Shown: positions 40,155 to 49,767, numbered from the stretch's first letter. The stretch is 64,000 nucleotides of DNA from Galactobacter caseinivorans (GCF_003640665.1 NZ_QQXL01000002.1:1-64000); one strand, 5' to 3'. Notes: generated from the sequence alone by a model not told the origin. Program-made: numbers and translations.

Positions 40155-41357
40155 TCATCCGTCGGCGGTTGCGTCTCGGCTCACCGAGCGCAGCATGCGT
40201 CGCATCAGCGTTCTGTGCGCGCCCGAACCGATGACCGCTGCCTGATACACCCGGCCGATCAGTCCGAGAAACTCGGAGTGAGAGCGTGCGCGGATCAGCG
40301 TGCGGTCGCCTTGCGGCTGCACCAGGAACGACAACCTGTAGCGAGCGAATCGGTGGCTTCCTGCCAGGACGAGCCGACGAGAGTGCTCGACGTCGCTCAC
40401 GGCGAACCCCGGGAGCGCAGAGCCCAGCTCGGGGAACGAACCTCTTGCGCGCGGCGGAGTGCCGCCGATCGCACCGATGTAGACAGTGATCAGGCGATTG
40501 TCCCAGGCGGTCAGGCGCGTCGTGAGCGTGCGCCAGACGTCGGCGACCGACGCGGCGATGACAACGCTGTGCTCGTCGACGAACGGGAGGCTCTCAGGCG
40601 CCGCCTGTCGCTGATGCGTCTCGACTCCCGGTGGACCGTCGTTCAGGGCCTCGCCCTTGTCGTGGCGTTCGCCGAGCCCGCGATCGATGCCCGCCGCCCA
40701 ATGCTGGTATCCGACGGACGATGGGTGGAAGCCGTCTCGCGCGAAGAAGTCCGGACCGGCGTCGCCAAGGTCGACCGAGCCAACCCATGAGACTCCCTTT
40801 CGGTGCGCGCACACGTCTTGTGCCGCGTCATCGAGTGCCCGACCACGCTCGGCGAGATATGCCCTCAGCAACCGGGGTAAGGAGGGAAATGCTGCAAAGG
40901 GTGGAATGCCGGCGACCACGACGCGCTCGGCCGCAGTGGCGAGGGATTCCACGACCGCCGCCAAGTCCTCCCGCCATAGATCAATGGGGGTGCGCTTGAG
41001 CACATCGTTCGCCCCGATGAGCAGTACCGCCACATCGACGCCTGCACCGAGCTCCGGGATCATTCGGTAGCGCACACGCCGGATCGTGGCGCCGTGGCGC
41101 CCGTGCACCGTCCACTGCACGGATCGGTCGTGGCGTTCGGAAAGCGCGCGGGCGAGAGCTCCAGAGAGTGCTTCCTCGTGGGTGCTGGCTCCGCACCCGG
41201 CGGCAGTCGACTCGCCAATCACGACCAAGCGCAGGGGTGTGCCGACAGCGTCCCCTGTGCTCCCGCTGGTAGGGCCTCCCGCTTCAGGAAGGACCTCGAT
41301 TCGAGAGCGGGCCCAGCGGCCCTGAATGGCAACGAGGGGCAGCAACAGGGGATTCAT
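40155..41357 (-). CDS. SGNH/GDSL hydrolase fused to a C-terminal SRPBCC-like domain
   Basis: A 400-aa protein. Residues about 40-225 are an SGNH hydrolase: block I RLVVIGESTAAGCGA (catalytic Ser), block III VLLIGANDVLKRTP, and block V RDGFHPSSVGYQ with the Asp-His pair. After a linker, residues about 265-395 (IAASVADVWRTLTTRLTAWD, LVLAGSHRFARYRLSFLVQP) read as a START/SRPBCC-type fold. An esterase or lipase acting on a hydrophobic ligand is likely. The fusion is unusual. The ATG overlaps the TetR stop by 4 nt, so it is controlled with it. Confidence 0.75.
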   Translation of the reverse strand: MNPLLLPLVAIQGRWARSRIEVLPEAGGPTSGSTGDAVGTPLRLVVIGESTAAGCGASTHEEALSGALARALSERHDRSVQWTVHGRHGATIRRVRYRMIPELGAGVDVAVLLIGANDVLKRTPIDLWREDLAAVVESLATAAERVVVAGIPPFAAFPSLPRLLRAYLAERGRALDDAAQDVCAHRKGVSWVGSVDLGDAGPDFFARDGFHPSSVGYQHWAAGIDRGLGERHDKGEALNDGPPGVETHQRQAAPESLPFVDEHSVVIAASVADVWRTLTTRLTAWDNRLITVYIGAIGGTPPRARGSFPELGSALPGFAVSDVEHSRRLVLAGSHRFARYRLSFLVQPQGDRTLIRARSHSEFLGLIGRVYQAAVIGSGAHRTLMRRMLRSVSRDATADG

Positions 41358-41902
41358 GAGACTCGCCCGTCGTCGACCAGCGACGCGACAGCGGCTTGGC
41401 TTCCCGCGCTCATGTCGACTCCGAGCGTTTGCAGCATCATCACCAGTGCGCCCCGTCCGAAAAATGCGGCCAGTTCGCTCGCACCGGCGCTCGTAGTGCT
41501 CTGGACGAGGTGCAGCACGTTCGAAATCACCTCACGGCACCTGTGGGCGATGGCGTCATCGGCTCGGGCAGCCGCACACGCTTGGAACCAGAAGCCGCTT
41601 ATGGTGCCGTCGGAAACCAGGGCGCGAAACCCGACTCCCATCTCCTCCAACGTCGAGTCCGCGCCCTCTTCTACGGCCCGTACGAACACACCGAGGATTC
41701 GAGCCTCGAGCTCATCGATGCAGGCCAGGAAGAACGCCTGCTTGGATCCGAAGAGTCGGAACACATACGTCTGAGAGACACCCATCTGCTCGGCGACCTT
41801 GTGCACGGCCCTCGTCGTCAGGCCATGGTCGGCGAACGCGGCCAACCCTGCCGCGACTGCTTGTGCCCGGCGTCGCGACGAAGTCTCCCTGCCATCTTCC
41901 AT
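41354..41902 (-). CDS. TetR-family regulator
   Basis: A 182-aa repressor. The N-terminal HTH reads GLTTRAVHKVAEQMGVSQTY and VFRLFGSKQAFFLACIDELE; the C-terminal part is the ligand and dimer domain. It heads a two-gene operon with the SGNH hydrolase, so it probably represses it and responds to its substrate or product. A TAACTAGTTA palindrome 18 nt upstream is a likely self-operator. Confidence 0.88.
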   Translation of the reverse strand: MEDGRETSSRRRAQAVAAGLAAFADHGLTTRAVHKVAEQMGVSQTYVFRLFGSKQAFFLACIDELEARILGVFVRAVEEGADSTLEEMGVGFRALVSDGTISGFWFQACAAARADDAIAHRCREVISNVLHLVQSTTSAGASELAAFFGRGALVMMLQTLGVDMSAGSQAAVASLVDDGRVS

Positions 41903-41920
41903 ACCGCAACCGTATAGTAG

Positions 41921-41930
41921 TAACTAGTTA
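41921..41930. promoter_or_regulatory. Palindromic operator candidate for the TetR gene
   Basis: TAACTAGTTA, a perfect 10-bp palindrome inside AGTAACTAGTTAGTAAC; on the minus strand a TACTATAC stretch that can act as a -10 element lies between it and the start. Confidence 0.55.
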
Positions 41931-42039
41931 GTAACAAGCCGGATTCGGGCGCGAGAAGCGCGTCAGCCACCACTACGACTCACCGGCTTGAGGTGAGGTG
42001 TACTACTGATGTGAGACACAGTTTGAAAGGACTGTGCCC

Positions 42040-43259
42040 ATGTCTTCCCGTCCCAGTTTTTCCGATGAGTTCAAGGCCGATGCCGTGAATCTCGTCATTT
42101 CTTCTGGCCGTTCGCCCGCCTCAGTTGCCCCCGAACTGGGGTTCTCCGTGACCGCGCTGAAGCGGTGGGTTCAGCTGCATCGGGAAGGAGGGCCGGGGCC
42201 GGCGGCAAGCCTGATGATCCGGTGGATCCCGCGAAATACAAGGCGATGGAGGCACGGCTGCGGGAACTGGAAAGGGAGAATGATTTCCTGAAAAAGTCTC
42301 GGCGTTCTTCGCCAAAGAACAACGGTAGAGGACCTCTACCGGCTTGTTCAGGAGAAGAACGCCGAATTCCCTCTCACCTGGATGTGCGCCCGGCTGGGCA
42401 TTCCGCAGGCCTCGCATTACCGGTGGCTGGACCACGAAGAATCACCGACGGCGGCCCAGCACCGTGAGCTGACCGGACTGGTCAAGGCGATGTTCGATTC
42501 CTCCGACGGGATCTTCGCCATCGCATGGTCCACACCAAACTCGCTGCCACGGGTGTGGAGATTTCCGCGGGGACGGTCGCTGCCATCATGGCGGATAACG
42601 GCTGGCCGCCCAAGCGGATGCGCGCCTTCAAACGCACGACCATCCCCTCAGACCCGGACAAGGTTTAGCCGATCTCATCGGCCGCAACTTCACCTCAGAT
42701 ACTCCCGGCACGAAGCTCGTCGGGGATATTGCGTACCTGCGTACCTGCGTACCTGCGTACCTGCGTACCTGCGCACCTGCGTACCGGCGAGGGCTGGCGG
42801 TATCTGGCCAGCGTCATCGACCGTGTACCCGCACGGTCGCTGGCTGGGCGATGGCCGATCACATGCGCGCTTCCCTCGTCACGGGCGCGCCGGCGATGGC
42901 CAGAGACGGAGGACACCTGGCCCCGGATGCCATTTTCCACAGCGACCGCGGCACCCAAGCCGTATTCAACCGGTCGTCGCAACGCCTTCCTTGCCGCGCT
43001 CGAGCGTCACGGCCTGCGCGGCTCGATGGGACGCGTCGGCGCAGCCGGAGACAACGCCGCGATGGAATCGTTCTTCGCTCTCCTGCAAGAGAACGTCCTG
43101 AACCGTCGAGTCTGGCCCACCCGAGACCAGCTGTGGATCGCGATCGTAAGCTGGATCGAGACCCGCTACCTCCGCCGCCGGCGCCAAGCCGGCCTCGGCT
43201 GATTGACGCCCGTTGAATTCGAACTGATCATGAACCCACCAGCCGCCCAAGCGGCCTAA
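42040..43259 (+). pseudogene. IS3-family transposase, first copy (orfA/orfB, multiply frameshifted)
   Basis: OrfA begins MSSRPSFSDEFKADAVNLVI, with the helix-turn-helix SVAPELGFSVTALKRWVQLH, then shifts frame near 42190 and continues YKAMEARLRELERENDFLKK in another frame. OrfB pieces are found in different frames: FTSDTPGTKLVGDIAYLRT (first catalytic Asp), a region reading HSDRG, and DNAAMESFFALLQENVLNRR to the end, with a TGA inside LGLTPVEFE. An expanded 8-bp repeat adds another shift. The element cannot make an active transposase. Confidence 0.85.
42730..42785. repeat. 8-bp tandem repeat (7 copies) inside the dead transposase
   Basis: TGCGTACC repeated seven times, one copy with a C for T. 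Normal IS3 transposases have the sequence for AYLRTGEGW here, which already contains two units, so five extra units (40 bp) arose by slippage. Confidence 0.9.
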
Positions 43260-43289
43260 CCCCACCTGTCTGAATCCGTGCAGCAGTCC

Positions 43290-44055
43290 TTATCGTGCGA
43301 ATGCGTTGTTCGATGCGCACCGTAATGACCCCGAGTTCGGTTACCGGTTGCTCGCGGTCGAGGCCCGTGGCGCTGGGGAATCAATGGCGGACCGGACCGT
43401 GTGGCGCATCACGGCCGCGAACGGCTGGTGGTCCGTGTTCGGGAAGAAGCGGGGCAAGAACGGTTAAAAGCCCGGTCCCGCCGTTCACGAAGACCTTTGC
43501 ATCGTCACCGACGAGAAGGGCCGGGTAAGGCGTGAGTTCACCGCCGAGGCTCCGAACCGGCTCTGGCTGACTGGTTTCCCCGAGCATAAGGTCGCGGAGG
43601 GCAAGCTTTACCTCTGCGCGATCAAGGACGTGTTCGGAAACAAGATCGTCGGGTACTCGATCGGCTCCAGGATGGAGTCGGGCCTGGCCGTCCGAGCCCT
43701 CGAGAATGCTGTCGTGATGCGCGGTGAAGTCGCCGATTGCGTGGTCCACTCCGACCGAGGGCCGCAATTTCGAAGCCGAAAACTCCTGCGCGCTCTATCC
43801 CTCCACCGCCTGGTCGGATCAATGGGACGAGTCGCATCCTGCGGAGACAACGCCGCGATGAAATCGTTCTTTGCCCTGCTGCAAAAGAACGTCCTCGATC
43901 GGCCGTCCTGGACAACCCGTGAGCAGCTGCGCGTCGCGATCGTGACCTGGATCGAACGGATCTATCACCGTCGGCGCAGGCAAGCCGCCCTGGGGCGTTT
44001 GACGCCCGTCGAATTCGAGACCATCATGAACACGACCGTCGCACTGGCGGCGTGA
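43290..44055 (+). pseudogene. IS3-family transposase, second copy (5'-truncated orfB)
   Basis: Begins mid-gene with RANALFDAHRNDPEFGYRLL in one frame, has a TAA after GKKRGKNG near 43465, then continues to the normal end at 44055. The usual LWLTDITEH with the first catalytic Asp reads LWLTGFPEH here, so it is catalytically dead as well as truncated. The second Asp (VVHSDRGPQFRS) remains. The right ends of the two copies are similar (TCCGTG(C/T)AGCAGTCC). Confidence 0.85.
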
Positions 44056-44183
44056 CTAGAACTGTCACCTATCCGTGTAGCAGTCCCGTGGCAGAGATGC
44101 TCGAGACGATACGACCTTTCCGGTCGTTCGTTAGCAAACCGTTGACGTTTGCGCTGGTGAAGCCGGTGAATAGGGGGGAATCG

Positions 44184-45641
44184 ATGACTACCGGCAAGGA
44201 TATATCTGCGGTCAGGCTTCCTTTTGAGGCTGGCGAACACCTCATCACATGGCAAGTGCCGGATCGTAAGGGTGGACATATCGGGATTCCGGGCCTCCTT
44301 ACGGTCGAGCAAGGTAAGTACCCGAATGGGATCCTCCACGGCGACATGCCTATTGAATGGGTGTCTGAAGGTGCCACAGGGGTTGCTTCGTTTCCCCAGA
44401 GGCACGCTTTCGATGCGCTCACGGGTCGGCTCTCCAGTGGCGCCTACGTTGCGCTCATGAACGGTGAGCTAAGCTACAGCTTCCCCGGCCAAGGGCGGGC
44501 CGTCGGCGCGTTCGCAGCGCTGTCGCTCGATCAGTTCGACATGTCCGCGCATCGGAAGTACTCGTCGATCGAACTCCAGATCGAGGGACTGGAGTCGGTC
44601 GCTGGAATCGCCCCGATCGCGCACGTCAAGATGCCCATGAAGGCCGGCGACGAACAGGTCTGGACAGTTACCGTCGACGAGGATGCGAAGTTCATCTGGG
44701 GCGCTGACGAGCGCTCTATGACGTTCAGCTATGACTACACCGTTCGCGCGTACGACGCCTACGAGTTCAGGATGGCCTTCGGCCCCGTCCTGCGTCTCAC
44801 CTCAGAGGTTCCACTGACGATAGTTGATTGGTGGCTCGACTGGGTGCGACCGCTCCGTCAGTTGATCTCCCTCCTGACAGGCGGGCCGAGAGAGATTCGG
44901 TACCTCCTCGCAGTAGTTGCTGATGCTGCGCCCCGATCTCACCGCGACCAAGTTTTTGGCTGGGACATCACCCACCTGCCGATTTACTCGACAAGAGCGT
45001 CAGTTGAGAGGATCCACTCGGCAGTCAGCCTCGCCAAAGACGAGCTGAGCCTTCTCGATCTGCTGCACGCCTGGCAAGCTCAGGTGGCAGCCGGACACCC
45101 GCTGTTTGAGACGTACGGCACGATGGCCACGGCCGTCGACCAGCATCCACGCTCGCGGTTCCTGTTGCTACTACAAGCGCTAGAGGGATCGTACGGATTC
45201 GAGAATCGTGTCAGGCACGAGGAGGACAGAGGAAGGTACGCAACAAAGCGGGCGGGCGTGATCGAGCGCGCTCTCGAGCTACTGGAAAAGCCGGACCTTG
45301 ACTTCGTCGACAAGAACCTCCGCAAAGAGGCGATGCAGGGCCTCGACTCAGCGTTGGCCGACCTGTTGAAGCGGCTGCCCAATGAAGTATCGGATGAGCT
45401 CGCCAACAGTGACTTGATCCAGGTCGTCCGGAAGGAGCACGTCGGTAAAGGGACACTGTCGCTTCAAACTGCGCTCACCCGAGCGCGCAACGCGTTGTCC
45501 CACGGCTCGGGCTCGTTCGATGCCAACAACTTGGATGCCGTGGCCAACATCCTCGAGCGGGCAGTGCGCTCGGAAGCAATCCGGTTGCTAGGCGCTCCCG
45601 TCGATGCTCAGAAGCGCGCGACCAGCAAAGCGGAACGCTGA
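44184..45641 (+). CDS. ApeA-like HEPN protein, probable phage-defence RNase
   Basis: A 485-aa protein. The N-terminal half (about 1-230) is a beta-rich domain resembling the ApeA N-terminal domain (GILHGDMPIEWVSEGATGVA). The C-terminal part is helical and ends with RNALSH at residues 435-440, the R-x4-H catalytic motif of HEPN ribonucleases. ApeA proteins protect against phages by abortive infection, probably by RNA cleavage. ATG 44184 has GGGGGGA 6 nt upstream; the frame further up is the IS end. It lies 132 nt before the TrlF-like gene on the same strand. Assignment is from memory of the family and not an alignment. Confidence 0.7.
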   Translation: MTTGKDISAVRLPFEAGEHLITWQVPDRKGGHIGIPGLLTVEQGKYPNGILHGDMPIEWVSEGATGVASFPQRHAFDALTGRLSSGAYVALMNGELSYSFPGQGRAVGAFAALSLDQFDMSAHRKYSSIELQIEGLESVAGIAPIAHVKMPMKAGDEQVWTVTVDEDAKFIWGADERSMTFSYDYTVRAYDAYEFRMAFGPVLRLTSEVPLTIVDWWLDWVRPLRQLISLLTGGPREIRYLLAVVADAAPRSHRDQVFGWDITHLPIYSTRASVERIHSAVSLAKDELSLLDLLHAWQAQVAAGHPLFETYGTMATAVDQHPRSRFLLLLQALEGSYGFENRVRHEEDRGRYATKRAGVIERALELLEKPDLDFVDKNLRKEAMQGLDSALADLLKRLPNEVSDELANSDLIQVVRKEHVGKGTLSLQTALTRARNALSHGSGSFDANNLDAVANILERAVRSEAIRLLGAPVDAQKRATSKAER

Positions 45642-45773
45642 GGCCATGATGACGACGTCTCCTGACATTGGTCGAGCCGCGGTGCCGACATATCTGCACG
45701 CGGACAGAAGCGAGTGTCCAAGGCTGCGGCTGGCAACTGGAGCCAGCGACTCAAACAAGATTCGGAGAAGAAC

Positions 45774-48398
45774 ATGAGTGTTCAACGCACACCTGGAGCA
45801 CGTTGGGTACGAGCTGCACTTCAGGTTAATCCGTACGAGTACCAGGGCAAGAATGCGCCGGCGACGTCCTATGACACGGAGGCTGACTACAACAAAGCCC
45901 TCCTCGACGAGTGCGACGCTCAGGGTATCGAACTGATCGCAGTCACCGACCACTGGAAGGTCGAGTCGGCTCTTCAGCTCATCCATGACGCAGCAGACCG
46001 AGGAATCGTCGCCCTCCCCGGCTTCGAAGCGAACTCCGACGAGGGCATACACATTCTCGTGATCTTTGACACCGGAACTGATACTGCCGCTATCAACGCC
46101 GCCATAGGCATCTGCGGCGTCGCGCCTGGGTGCGCCAACGGCACGCCAGGAAAACCGTTCGCCGAGATCCTAGAAAAAATGACGGCGCAGGGCGCGCTGG
46201 TAGTTCCCGCGCACGTGAACATAGCAAACAGTGGCCTATTGACGGGGCGTGGGGGGCAGCCACTCATCACCAAGATCAAGCACCCAGATCTTCACGCAAT
46301 CGGAGTCACCCCAAGCCAACCAGATGGCACTGATCAAGTCGCTATCATCAACGGGTCCAAACCTTATGATCGGTCACATCCGCTCGCCGTAATCTACGCC
46401 GATGACGTGACGAAACCAGCGGCCTTCAAAGCCCCTGGAGCAAGCAGCTGGTTTAAGGTCAGCCGTCTCTGCGTCGACAGCCTCAAGCTTGCGGTGAGGA
46501 CACCAGAAACACGCGTGTCATTGGAGAACCCCGCAGTCGAGACACGCCCGGTCTTGAAGGAAATCTCCTGGGTGGGAGGCTTCCTGGAAGGTGTCACCAT
46601 TCCGCTCTCGACGGACCTAACAGCGCTGATCGGTGGGCGAGGAACTGGCAAGTCCACTGCCATCGAGAGCCTTCGATTCGTCCTGGGACTCACACCGATA
46701 GGCGTGGAAGCTAAGCGTGATCACGACGGGATTGTCCACGGCGTCCTCAAATCAGGCACCGTCGTGAAGCTGCTTGTAGAAACCTCGTCGCCCTCAGTAC
46801 GCACTTACACCATCGAACGCTCCGTCAACAACCTGCCGGTAGTAAAGGACGAGAGTGGCAGTGCCACCAGTCTCCAGCCGGTCGATGTGATCGCGAACGT
46901 CGAGATCTTCGGGCAGCATGAACTTGCCGAACTGACGAACGACAACTCGAAGGTCGCAAGCATGCTGCAGCGTTTCCAGGGAAACGGCGATCTCACCGCT
47001 GAACACAGCGACATACTGTCCAAACTTACTGAGAACCGCGAGAAGCTGACGCGCGCGGAAGAAGGCAGCACACAACTCGAAGAAGAACTCACGGACATCC
47101 CTCGACTGGAAGAACAAGTTCGGCACTACACCGACACCGACGTGCCGACCCGTCTGAAAGAGGTAACGCGGCTCACTCAAGATGACGCCGTGTTCACCGA
47201 AGCGAGGGCCCGCGTGATAGCAGCGCAGGAAGCGCTCACGGCTCTCACCGACCCCCAGTTGACCACGAAGCTTGAAGCTGAGTTCGAGAACATCAAAGAC
47301 TCGCCTCGCGTCGAGTATCTCGATCGTGCCCAGACCGCGTCAGTGGCACTTGCAACCAGACTCACATCGCTCGCCGCAGACGCCCGGCAGGCGCTTGAGA
47401 CAGCGTCCTCGGAGATCGCGACGGCGAAATCCGAATGGACAGAGGTCGTCCGCGAACAACGGCACGAACATGATGAAGTTCTTCGAAAGCTCGTCGCGGA
47501 GGGTCTTGAGCCAAACAAGTATCTCGACACGACGAAGGCACTTGAAGCGCTGAAGGCTAAGGAGTCTCGTCGAGCAGGAATCGCTACGAGCCTCCAGAGT
47601 CTGCTGACCGAGCGGGCAACGCTGTTGCAAACTCTCACAGGCCATGAGAAAGATAGGGCACGAGAGTTGACCGAGGCGATCCGAGCCGCGAACTCTGCAA
47701 CCGGCGGTGTCGTAATCGTGAAGCCTGTTCCGGCCTCTGACCGTAAACACATCAAGACAGTGATCGAGCAGTCCATTTCTGGTCAACGTCATCGGATCAT
47801 GGAAGCGATCGATCAGAAGAGCTTTTCGACGCGAGCGTTCGTTGAGGCAGTGCGAAAGGGCGAGGGAGAGCTGAGCGCACAATTCTCAATCAGCGGGGCT
47901 CAAGCGCGCTCCCTCTTCGACGCCGGGGAACCTCTTTTCCGTCAGCTCGAGGAACTGTCGGTTGGTCAGGCAGTCGAAGTTCAACTGGATGTTCAGGCCG
48001 GCACCGGAACGCGTGAATTCAAGAAGATGGACGACCTGTCCAAAGGACAGCGGGCCACCGCCCTCTTGCTTTTGCTCCTCGGCGCTTCGAACGCTCCACT
48101 CGTGATCGATCAGCCGGAGGACGATCTCGATAACCGTTTCATCTACGACGGCATCGTGACTCACCTTCGCAAGCTGAAAGGAAAGCGTCAGATCATCGCA
48201 AGCACTCACAACGCGAATGTGCCCGTGCTTGGTGACGCCGAGTTGATCGTCGCGCTCGAAGGTGACGGTCAGAACGGCCGCGCTGCGGCAGACGGTATCG
48301 GGTCGTTGGACGACGTCGCGATCCGATCACATGTTGAGAACGTTCTTGAGGGTGGCCCGGCGGCATTCAATGCCCGCCAGCATCTTTACGGCTTTTAG
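45774..48398 (+). CDS. TrlF-like protein: PHP domain plus SMC-type ATPase
   Basis: An 874-aa protein. Residues about 10-200 are a PHP-type phosphoesterase (ELIAVTDHW with D59/H60, ALPGFEANSDEGIHILVIF, PAHVN). From about 270 comes an SMC/RecN-type ATPase: Walker A IGGRGTGKST (K293), a coiled coil from about 410 to 640, signature MDDLSKGQRATALLLL, Walker B LVIDQPEDDLD (D779-E782) and STHNANVPVLGDA. Such PHP-ATPase fusions occur in defence islands. ATG 45774 follows GGAGAAG; an in-frame GTG at 45714 is possible. It follows the HEPN gene and may act with it (inference). Confidence 0.8.
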   Translation: MSVQRTPGARWVRAALQVNPYEYQGKNAPATSYDTEADYNKALLDECDAQGIELIAVTDHWKVESALQLIHDAADRGIVALPGFEANSDEGIHILVIFDTGTDTAAINAAIGICGVAPGCANGTPGKPFAEILEKMTAQGALVVPAHVNIANSGLLTGRGGQPLITKIKHPDLHAIGVTPSQPDGTDQVAIINGSKPYDRSHPLAVIYADDVTKPAAFKAPGASSWFKVSRLCVDSLKLAVRTPETRVSLENPAVETRPVLKEISWVGGFLEGVTIPLSTDLTALIGGRGTGKSTAIESLRFVLGLTPIGVEAKRDHDGIVHGVLKSGTVVKLLVETSSPSVRTYTIERSVNNLPVVKDESGSATSLQPVDVIANVEIFGQHELAELTNDNSKVASMLQRFQGNGDLTAEHSDILSKLTENREKLTRAEEGSTQLEEELTDIPRLEEQVRHYTDTDVPTRLKEVTRLTQDDAVFTEARARVIAAQEALTALTDPQLTTKLEAEFENIKDSPRVEYLDRAQTASVALATRLTSLAADARQALETASSEIATAKSEWTEVVREQRHEHDEVLRKLVAEGLEPNKYLDTTKALEALKAKESRRAGIATSLQSLLTERATLLQTLTGHEKDRARELTEAIRAANSATGGVVIVKPVPASDRKHIKTVIEQSISGQRHRIMEAIDQKSFSTRAFVEAVRKGEGELSAQFSISGAQARSLFDAGEPLFRQLEELSVGQAVEVQLDVQAGTGTREFKKMDDLSKGQRATALLLLLLGASNAPLVIDQPEDDLDNRFIYDGIVTHLRKLKGKRQIIASTHNANVPVLGDAELIVALEGDGQNGRAAADGIGSLDDVAIRSHVENVLEGGPAAFNARQHLYGF

Positions 48399-48475
48399 CA
48401 GGCTTCAAAGTCAGGATGCCGGTCATGGCCGCGACTACGGTCGTCAGCGGCGGAGGAGCCGTCTGCGAATGGAGG

Positions 48476-48497
48476 GGGGACCAAAAGGGGACCAGAA
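48476..48497 (+). promoter_or_regulatory. Possible integrase arm sites, right end (pair)
   Basis: GGGGACCAAAA (48476-48486) directly followed by GGGGACCAGAA (48487-48497), about 100 bp inside the right boundary repeat. Same motif as at the left end. Confidence 0.5.
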
Positions 48498-48592
48498 CCA
48501 TGCAATCCATGCATCTCGTGACGTGTTCCGCATGATCTGAGCCGCGGAAATATGCGCTTTTTGGCTCGAATTGAGCCGTTGGGACGCCTGCT

Positions 48593-48639
48593 GGTCAAGG
48601 GGTCGCAGGTCCAAATCCTGTCATCCCGACGGAAAAGCC
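48593..48639. repeat. attR: right copy of the island boundary repeat
   Basis: Contains only the 3' part of tRNA-Pro (from GGTCAAGG through CATCCCGAC). It is the orphaned host end. It differs from the left copy at three positions, two in the T loop. Confidence 0.75.
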
Positions 48640-48674
48640 TCGGTGAGACTTCTGGTCTCACCGGGGCTTCTTTC
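48635..48674 (+). terminator. Terminator left beside attR
   Basis: AAGCC-T-CGGTGAGAC pairs with GTCTCACCG-G-GGCTT, then CTTTC. It is at the same distance from the tRNA end as the terminator at 39638 and is probably the original host terminator of tRNA-Pro. Confidence 0.8.
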
Positions 48675-49187
48675 GTTGGCGGGAACGTTGCCGTGCTGAG
48701 CCGTGCTGAGCCGTGCCGGGCGGGAGGGGGGCGCAGCGTGGCCTGCGCGTTCAATGCGGGTGTAGCCGGTGTCTTTGACGCCTTGCTTGCCGTTGTGCCG
48801 CACTGAAATCGGCAGAATCTCCGCGTCGTTGAGCTTGAAGAGCTCGGCGACCACGGTGGCGTCTGAGCCGTCGACGAGTGCTCAGAGGCGCATGTGCTGC
48901 TGCCCGGTATTCCACCGCACAGTCGTGGACGTTTACTCGGACCCATGGACTTCGACACAAGGACTGAGATTGCTGCGGCGAGATTGGCCGACCAGCTCGC
49001 GGTGCGGGCGCACACATCGAGCTATCACCTTCTCTGCGCTCACCGTCGCTAACTTACGGACACTTCGTGTGGGTGCGATCTGCGTTGGGCGCTTCGTTGG
49101 GGGTAAGTCCCCTGGGGGCCTTTACGATCATCGACCGAGGGGTAAAACCGGTCAGAATGTCTTGGATCTCGGCGTCCGCCGTGGGCC
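48675..49187. other. Gene-free stretch with fragments
   Basis: No complete gene is supported. On the minus strand a frame reads VAELFKLNDAEILPISVRHN around 48760-48850, which looks protein-like but is broken on both sides. On the plus strand MDFDTRTEIAAARLADQLAV begins at 48945 and stops within about 35 codons. A short repeat GCCGTGCTGA occurs near 48690-48710. It reads as a graveyard next to the island. Confidence 0.5.
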
Positions 49188-49532
49188 GTGAAGTATTCGG
49201 TCCTCGCTTTTACGTACTGCGGGATCGTTGTTGCCGCGATGCTCGCGCTGGCGCCACGCCAGCTCCGGCTTGGTGGTGGAGTTCAGCGCATTCCGCTGGC
49301 ACTGCTGTTGGTTGGCTCCGCTTGGGGGGCACACTCGGCGGGGTGTCTACAACCCGTGGTTCGAGACGGGCGACGGTGGGTGTCCGACGAAGTGCTCAAC
49401 CGAGTCTCTGACCAAATCGCCCGGGACGTGAAGGATGCGGAGACGCCTTCCTCGCCTCCGCCGGCCACCGTTGCTTTTGGAGCGGTATCTACTTCGCAAA
49501 CCCAACCGATGCGGGCCTCTGCGCCAGGTTGA
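49188..49532 (+). CDS. Hypothetical membrane-associated protein, possibly a remnant
   Basis: A 114-aa reading frame from a GTG. Two hydrophobic stretches (VLAFTYCGIVVAAMLAL and IPLALLLVGSAW) suggest membrane helices; the C-terminal half is polar and low complexity. The opening loosely resembles lycopene-cyclase-domain membrane proteins, but such proteins are polytopic and the match stops after two helices. It may be the start of a broken gene. 49533-49747 holds nothing recognisable. Confidence 0.3.
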   Translation: MKYSVLAFTYCGIVVAAMLALAPRQLRLGGGVQRIPLALLLVGSAWGAHSAGCLQPVVRDGRRWVSDEVLNRVSDQIARDVKDAETPSSPPPATVAFGAVSTSQTQPMRASAPG

Positions 49533-49747
49533 TTCCGATCAACACACCCGCCGGCGCAGCTCCGCTACGGCTCGCTGGGGGAGAAGGGGACTGCTCGACG
49601 TGGGCGATGTTAAACGTGGTCACCAACATCATTCCCGGAGGCTTTCGCTCTCCAGTCTGATCACCCATCAGGTCGATTATTCATTTGAATGTAGACGAAT
49701 TCGTGGCGCACTGTCGGTCACACTACGGATCAAACTAACGTCCTGGC

Positions 49748-49767
49748 GGGCGGCGAGACGGCCGCCC
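49748..49767 (-). terminator. Hairpin at the end of the Pr6Pr pseudogene
   Basis: GGGCGGC and GCCGCCC form a 7-bp stem overlapping the stop codon of the pseudogene. Confidence 0.5.

Noticed and set aside
48395-49015. A 206-aa minus-strand ORF across attR
   Set aside because: It runs through the tRNA fragment and terminator, with no conserved motif.
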